Below, in pieces: positions 6,199 through 10,243 of a stretch of 10,243 nucleotides of DNA (its first letter is position 1; each line of letters starts with the position of its first letter). The position numbers and the translations under genes were made by a program. Below the pieces are notes generated by a model, which worked only from the letters and a program-made list of their open reading frames with translations, did not search any database and had not been told where the DNA came from. The stretch spans positions 1 to 10,243 of the forward strand of contig URBM01000069.1 of NCBI GenBank assembly GCA_900545995.1. Reading direction: 5' to 3'. Origin of the DNA: an uncultured Collinsella sp. (lineage in GTDB: Bacteria > Actinomycetota > Coriobacteriia > Coriobacteriales > Coriobacteriaceae).

Positions 6199-6527
6199 GT
6201 TTTGCTCCGGTGGATGGCAATGCGCGGTAATCAGGAGGAGTGAGGACGTCTACTGCCTTGCAGATCACTCAAAATTATTGGGGGAGGGGTTAATAACTAT
6301 ATCCTCTATACCAAAGGACATAAAGAGATGCCAATTTTGTTGACGAGCGAATGACGATTAGCTGCGAGTCAGCTACCAGCGTAAATAATCGATAAAGAAA
6401 TGTCGTAATTTGGTGCCAAATGCCCAGATAACGCCGCGTCTATTTTAATTAACTGCTTTGAGCAAACAGTAAAATGCTACTATCTAACTTGCACGTAAGA
6501 AAGCAGATTAACGGTTAAGGCTAAGAA
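6199..6527. other. AT-rich intergenic region without a convincing gene
   Basis: This stretch of about 330 bases is clearly richer in A and T than its surroundings, especially 6270-6510. No credible coding frame is seen on either strand. It holds a short dyad ATTTGG-TG-CCAAAT (6408-6421), a small hairpin (AGCTG 6360-6364 with CAGCT 6370-6374) and promoter-like sequence just before the HTH gene. It may be a remnant of imported DNA or the control region of that gene. Confidence 0.6.
6458..6486 (+). promoter_or_regulatory. weak candidate promoter of the HTH gene
   Basis: TTGAGC (6458-6463) is a fair -35. The -10 is unclear: TACTAT (6478-6483) matches best but is only 14 bases away, while CTATCT or TATCTA (6480-6486) have better spacing and a poorer match. 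Confidence 0.3.
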
Positions 6528-6932
6528 GTGGCAGGTATGTCGGAAGCAACTAGGACTCGCACGCATGCGCCTGAGGTTAGGCAGCGCGCCGTCGAGGTCC
6601 TCCAAGAGGGGGTCGGTCATCGCGCCCTCGCCGCGGAGCTTGGCATTCCCCAGGCCACGGCTCGTCAGTGGGCCCGCGCGTATGCTGTGGGCGGTGCCGA
6701 CGCCGTTCTCAACGCCGGTTCGCATCATCACACCTATTCGTACGACGTAAAGCTCGCTGTGGTTAAGGACCGTCTGGAAAACGGCTTAACGGTTCGCGAG
6801 GCCATGATCAAGCACAAGATTCCCAGCGAGTCTTCGGTCAAGGCTTGGTGCCGTCAGTACCGCGAGAGCGGTGAGGCCGCACTGGTCGATAAGCCGCGCG
6901 GTCGCAAGCCGCGCGTTAAAAAGGCGGAATAG
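6528..6932 (+). CDS. two-helix-turn-helix DNA-binding protein, IS3 OrfA/InsJ-like
   Basis: This basic 134-residue protein has two helix-turn-helix units. The first spans about 17-52 (ALAAELGIPQATARQWARAY) and the second about 73-112 (LTVREAMIKHKIPSESSVKAW, then CRQYRESGEAAL). It ends in a basic tail, DKPRGRKPRVKK. The order and the closing rGRKP motif resemble OrfA of IS3-family elements of the IS150/InsJ kind. No OrfB integrase frame follows and no terminal inverted repeats are seen; instead a clean terminator follows after 12 bases. It is therefore either an orphan OrfA remnant or a domesticated regulator. The start is GTG at 6528, with AAGG (6517-6520) seven bases upstream; ATG 6537 is possible but less well placed. 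Orphan status is an observation; the regulatory role is inference. Confidence 0.85.
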   Translation: MAGMSEATRTRTHAPEVRQRAVEVLQEGVGHRALAAELGIPQATARQWARAYAVGGADAVLNAGSHHHTYSYDVKLAVVKDRLENGLTVREAMIKHKIPSESSVKAWCRQYRESGEAALVDKPRGRKPRVKKAE

Positions 6933-6944
6933 CAAACGGGATGG

Positions 6945-6968
6945 TGCGCCCACAGGGGCGCATTTTTT
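6945..6968 (+). terminator. Rho-independent terminator of the HTH gene
   Basis: TGCGCCC (6945-6951) pairs perfectly with GGGCGCA (6956-6962) around ACAG, followed by six Ts. It insulates the hydrogenase operon from the HTH gene. Confidence 0.92.
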
Positions 6969-7067
6969 CTTGCCGCGCCTCTACTCCAATGCGGACGCGC
7001 CCTTGCCCCGTACGCCTAAAACTCCCCAGTTGACCGAAAACCTGCCACCGCAACCCCGTAATTGAGC

Positions 7068-7073
7068 TATAAC
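7068..7073 (+). promoter_or_regulatory. possible -10 element of the hydrogenase operon
   Basis: TATAAC lies 40 bases before the start codon and overlaps the 8-bp palindrome TAACGTTA (7070-7077). No good -35 is seen at normal spacing, as would fit an activator-dependent promoter, but this is weak. A small hairpin (ATGCA 7083-7087 with TGCAT 7095-7099) lies next to the GGGGGAG ribosome site (7100-7106). Confidence 0.3.
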
Positions 7074-7113
7074 GTTAAACAAATGCAGCGTTTTTGCATG
7101 GGGGAGTGATGGT

Positions 7114-9996
7114 ATGACGCTACTGTATTTCCTTACCCTGTTTCCGCTGGTACCGGCGCTGGGCATGCTGCTCGCGCGCGGTGACCGCGCCCGCGATGCG
7201 GTGGGGCTCATAGGTTCCGGCATTATTATGGCGGTGACAGTTGTAGTCGCCGTCATGTTTTTTGGCACGGGTCCGCAGAGCTTCGAGGTTGCCCCCGGCA
7301 CCTCGCATGTGCTCTCGATCATCAGCTCCGCCATCGATGTCATCCTGTGCGCCGTCATCCTGTACAACGCGTACAAATATAGGAACGCGCTCACCACGGT
7401 GCTCGGCATAGTCCAGCTGGTGGGCTCGCTCGCCTTTGCAGCCATGACGCTGCCCGCTGCCGAAGCCGTCACGGCGACGCCGCTCTACCTGGACTACATG
7501 AGCGTGATCATGGTCCTCGCCGTCGGCATCGTCGGCAGCCTGATCTGCGTGTATGCCCTGGGCTACATGAAGGACTTCCAGGCCCATGACGAGCACGAGG
7601 CTGCGCTGCGCGGGCAGACCGCGCCCGACCGTCGCCCACAGTTCCTGGCGCTTATGTTCCTGTTCCTCTCGGCCATGTTCGTCATCGTGACGAGCGACAA
7701 CCTTGAGTGGCTGTTCTGCGGCTGGGAAATCACCACCGTGTGCTCGTTCCTTATGATTGGCTACACGCGCACGCCCGAGGCCATTAAGAACGCCTTTACC
7801 CAGATCATCCTTAACATGCTGGGCGGTATCGCGTTTTTGGCGGGCCTTATGTTCTTGCACGTTAACGGCATGCCGCTGACCATCTCGGGCATGATCGAGC
7901 TTTCCGGCGCCGGTACCGCGCAATCCGCACTGCTGGTGATGCCGGTCATCCTGTTGTCGCTCGCCGCACTCACCAAGGCCGCACAGATGCCGTTCCACAC
8001 TTGGCTGCTCGGTGCTATGGTTGCCCCCACGCCCACGAGCGCCCTGCTGCACTCGTCAACCATGGTCAAAGCCGGCGTGTTCCTGATGGTCAAGCTGAGC
8101 CCGCTCTATGCTATCTATCCTGTGACCGGTTTTATGGTCACGAGTGTGGGCGCCATCACGTTTTTGCTCGCTGCCCTCATGGCCATCTCGCAGAGCAACG
8201 CCAAACGCGTGCTCGCGTACTCCACCATTTCCAACTTGGGCCTCATTAGTGCCTGCTTGGGTGTCGGCGCGCCCGAGGCCGTATGGGCGGCCATCTTCCT
8301 GATCCTGTTCCACACGGTGGCCAAGTCGCTGCTGTTCCTGTGCGTGGGCACGGCCGAGCATCATATCGGCAGCCGCGATATTGAGGACATGGACGGTATG
8401 TTCAGCCGCATGCCGCACCTGACGCGCCTGATGATGCTGGGCATCATGGGCATGTTTGTGGCGCCGTTTGGCATGCTCGTGTCCAAGTGGGGCGCCCTGG
8501 TGGCGTTCGCGCAGACCGGCAACGTGCTCATGATTATGGTGCTGGCCTTTGGCTCGGCCGCGACGTTCTTCTTCTGGGGCAAGTGGCTTGCCAAGCTTTC
8601 GGGCGTCGACCCCACGGCTCAAAACGTTGAGGTCAATGTCCATAAGACCGAATGGATGGCCCTCAACACCATCGCCGCGCTGCTGATTCTGTGCTGCGTG
8701 GCGTTTCCGGTTATCTCGAGCGGTCTGGTGTCGCCTTACTTGGCCATGGTGTTTGGCCGCGTGCCGTACGTTATTGGCAAGGACGCCATGTATCTGATGG
8801 TGGTTATCGTGGCGTTTATCGCTGTGGTGCTGCTGACTTCATTCCGCGTGAGCAACAAACCGCACGTAAACGTATATCTTTCGGGCGTGGGAACCGATAA
8901 ATATCGCCATTTCCGCGGCTCGATGGGACACGAGGTGAAGGCCGAAAAGCGCAATTGGTACTCGGAGGACGCCCTTGGCGAGAAGCGTATTGGCCCCGCG
9001 GGCAGCGTCGTGTGCTGCAGCATTATCTTGTTTGCGCTGCTGTGTTGCGCGTGGATTGGGCCCGAGCGGCTTGCCATGAGCGCGCCCTCGGTGCTGCGCG
9101 GCAAGTATTTCGAAGGCTCGGGCGTCGTGGGCATTTTTATTGGCACCGTGGCGTTTGCCCTGCTGGCGCCGCTTGTGGGCGGCCTGATCGACGGCGTTGA
9201 CCGCAAACTTTCGGCCCGTATGCAGGGCCGCGTGGGTCCGTGTCTGCTGCAGCCCTTCTACGACGTTGCCAAGCTGCTGCGCAAGGCCCCCGCCAGCGTA
9301 AACACCATGGACGATACCTACATGGCGTGCGCGCTCATCTTTACCGTGGTGGGCGGCGGCATCTTTGTGTCGGGCTCTAACACGCTACTGTGCGCTTTTA
9401 TGGTGACGCTCGCCGCGATCTTTGTGGTGCTGGCGTCCGCCTCGACGCAAAGCCCGTTTGCCCAGGTTGGCGCCGATCGTGAGTTGCTGCAGGTTATGAG
9501 CTACGAGCCCGCCGTTCTGCTGATGAGCGTGGGCCTGTATCTTGCCACCGACAGCTTCGATTCCATTGCCGTGACGGGGCAGTCGGCCCCCATCATCGTG
9601 TACAGCGCGCCCATTTTCCTCGCACTGCTCGCGGTGCTTACCATCAAGCTGCGCAAGTCGCCGTTCGATCTTTCGTACTCGCATCACGCGCATCAGGAGA
9701 TTGTCCAGGGCGTCGCCACCGAGATGAGCGGCGGCACGCTGGCCAAGATGACCCTTATGCACTGGTGTGAGACCGTGCTGTTTTTGATGTGGGTGGGCAT
9801 GTTCTTTGTTTGGGATAACCCGGTGAGCTGGGTGGTCGCCCTGGTCGTTATGGCCGCGACGTACTTTGTCGAGGTGCTGATCGATAACACCTTCGCACGC
9901 AGCACCTGGCGCAGCTGCTTTAAGCTCGGCTGGGGCGTGGCGCTGGTGTTTGGCCTGCTCAATCTTATGCCCATCCTCGTCGACGTGTTTATTTAG
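7114..9996 (+). CDS. fused HyfB/EchA-like (NuoL-type) and HyfC/EchB-like (NuoH-type) membrane subunits of an energy-converting hydrogenase
   Basis: This 960-residue, highly hydrophobic protein joins two membrane subunits that are normally separate. Residues 1 to about 650 are the antiporter-like NuoL/HyfB part, with the proton-path residues E205 (GWE), K288, H313 and K319 (HSSTMVKAG), KRVLAYSTISNLG (364-376), H400 and K404. A hydrophilic stretch (577-628) and one more membrane segment end this part. Residues about 665-960 are the NuoH/HyfC part: DRKLSARMQGRVGP (696-709), LLQPFYDVAKLLRK (711-724), QVGADRELLQ with EP (784-799), and EIVQGVATEMSG (862-873). The frame is continuous with no stop or internal start signal at the junction, and the length is close to HyfB plus HyfC combined. 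It would anchor the peripheral hydrogenase arm and translocate ions. GGGGGAG seven bases upstream supports ATG 7114. The next gene is likely translationally coupled. Confidence 0.93.
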   Translation: MTLLYFLTLFPLVPALGMLLARGDRARDAVGLIGSGIIMAVTVVVAVMFFGTGPQSFEVAPGTSHVLSIISSAIDVILCAVILYNAYKYRNALTTVLGIVQLVGSLAFAAMTLPAAEAVTATPLYLDYMSVIMVLAVGIVGSLICVYALGYMKDFQAHDEHEAALRGQTAPDRRPQFLALMFLFLSAMFVIVTSDNLEWLFCGWEITTVCSFLMIGYTRTPEAIKNAFTQIILNMLGGIAFLAGLMFLHVNGMPLTISGMIELSGAGTAQSALLVMPVILLSLAALTKAAQMPFHTWLLGAMVAPTPTSALLHSSTMVKAGVFLMVKLSPLYAIYPVTGFMVTSVGAITFLLAALMAISQSNAKRVLAYSTISNLGLISACLGVGAPEAVWAAIFLILFHTVAKSLLFLCVGTAEHHIGSRDIEDMDGMFSRMPHLTRLMMLGIMGMFVAPFGMLVSKWGALVAFAQTGNVLMIMVLAFGSAATFFFWGKWLAKLSGVDPTAQNVEVNVHKTEWMALNTIAALLILCCVAFPVISSGLVSPYLAMVFGRVPYVIGKDAMYLMVVIVAFIAVVLLTSFRVSNKPHVNVYLSGVGTDKYRHFRGSMGHEVKAEKRNWYSEDALGEKRIGPAGSVVCCSIILFALLCCAWIGPERLAMSAPSVLRGKYFEGSGVVGIFIGTVAFALLAPLVGGLIDGVDRKLSARMQGRVGPCLLQPFYDVAKLLRKAPASVNTMDDTYMACALIFTVVGGGIFVSGSNTLLCAFMVTLAAIFVVLASASTQSPFAQVGADRELLQVMSYEPAVLLMSVGLYLATDSFDSIAVTGQSAPIIVYSAPIFLALLAVLTIKLRKSPFDLSYSHHAHQEIVQGVATEMSGGTLAKMTLMHWCETVLFLMWVGMFFVWDNPVSWVVALVVMAATYFVEVLIDNTFARSTWRSCFKLGWGVALVFGLLNLMPILVDVFI

Positions 9997-10000
9997 GAGG
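9995..10000 (+). promoter_or_regulatory. Shine-Dalgarno overlapping the stop codon of the fused gene
   Basis: AGGAGG shares two bases with the TAG stop of the upstream frame and stands eight bases before the next ATG. This suggests translational coupling of the membrane and small subunits. Confidence 0.85.
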
Positions 10001-10008
10001 TGGCATCC

Positions 10009-10243
10009 ATGGATCATAAAATGTCGCGCTCGCCGTGGGTTATTCATTACGACGGCTCGAGCTGCAACGGATGCGATATCGAGGTGCTGGCCTCGCTTAC
10101 GCCGCTGTTCGATGCGGAGCGCTTTGGCGTGGTCAACACCGGCAACCCCAAGCATGCGGATATCTTTTTGGTGACGGGGTCGGTCAATGCCCAGAACCTG
10201 CCTGTCGTGCGCCAGATCTACAACCAGATGCTCGAGCCCAAGT
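10009..10243 (+). CDS. NuoB-like [4Fe-4S] small subunit of an Ech/Hyf-type hydrogenase (N-terminal part)
   Basis: The first 78 residues are visible; the gene continues past the right edge. SPWVIHYDGSSCNGCDIEVL (8-27), with C19 and C22, followed by LTPLFDAERFGVVNTGNPKHADI, is the pattern of EchC, HycG/HyfI and MbhJ small subunits. These hold the proximal 4Fe-4S cluster that passes electrons to the NiFe centre in the large subunit on the cytoplasmic side. The remaining cluster cysteines should lie downstream. There is no signal peptide, as expected for a cytoplasm-facing group 4 hydrogenase. The order L-like, H-like, B-like matches ech operons; in hyf operons the small subunit comes last. Whether it works as a ferredoxin-linked hydrogenase or with formate dehydrogenase cannot be decided from this window. 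Confidence 0.93.
   Translation, partial: MDHKMSRSPWVIHYDGSSCNGCDIEVLASLTPLFDAERFGVVNTGNPKHADIFLVTGSVNAQNLPVVRQIYNQMLEPK

Noticed and set aside
6161..6343. Short plus-strand open frame of 60 codons
   Set aside because: It begins inside the terminator hairpin, lacks a ribosome site and has no recognisable sequence features.
8052..10155. Several minus-strand open frames opposite the hydrogenase genes
   Set aside because: H/Q/R/G-rich shadow translations of membrane-protein codons with no recognisable domains.

Overview
The window is GC-rich chromosomal DNA from an anaerobic bacterium. The best guess is a gut Coriobacteriia lineage of the Collinsella type. This rests on the high GC content, a type III pantothenate kinase, a flavin/Fe-S ene-reductase and an Ech/Hyf-type energy-converting hydrogenase locus. 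The taxonomic call is inference: there is no rRNA or other decisive marker here.

Layout. Bases 1-922 hold the 3' end of folK (folate synthesis) followed without a gap by a short biotin-ligase-fold protein that has lost its expected catalytic motifs; a terminator follows (963-991). Bases 1021-2421 form a compact, less GC-rich module: an AAA_14/DUF4143-type ATPase with two copies of a 41-43 bp near-perfect palindrome upstream and a third directly after its stop codon. It sits between the convergent biotin-ligase-like gene and coaX (3250-2477, minus strand). Bases 3447-3523 are an initiator tRNA-Met with its own promoter and a strong terminator.

Bases 3612-3910 hold four tandem inverted-repeat units at an 80-81 bp period, each with exactly 25 bp between the core half-sites. 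This array lies between the tRNA terminator and a 676-residue Old Yellow Enzyme/FadH-type reductase (4057-6087), which ends in a good terminator (6163-6198). A 330-base AT-rich gap then precedes a lone two-HTH, IS3-OrfA-like gene (6528-6932) with its own terminator.

From 7114 to the window end runs a membrane hydrogenase operon. The first gene fuses a NuoL/HyfB-like antiporter subunit to a NuoH/HyfC-like subunit in one 960-residue polypeptide. It is followed, with a Shine-Dalgarno overlapping the stop codon, by the NuoB-like [4Fe-4S] small subunit, cut by the window edge. The subunit order (L-like, H-like, B-like) is that of ech operons. Together these would couple electron transfer to protons with ion translocation. 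The items most worth a second look are the four-unit dyad array, the palindrome-flanked ATPase, the HyfB-HyfC fusion and the degenerate biotin ligase.
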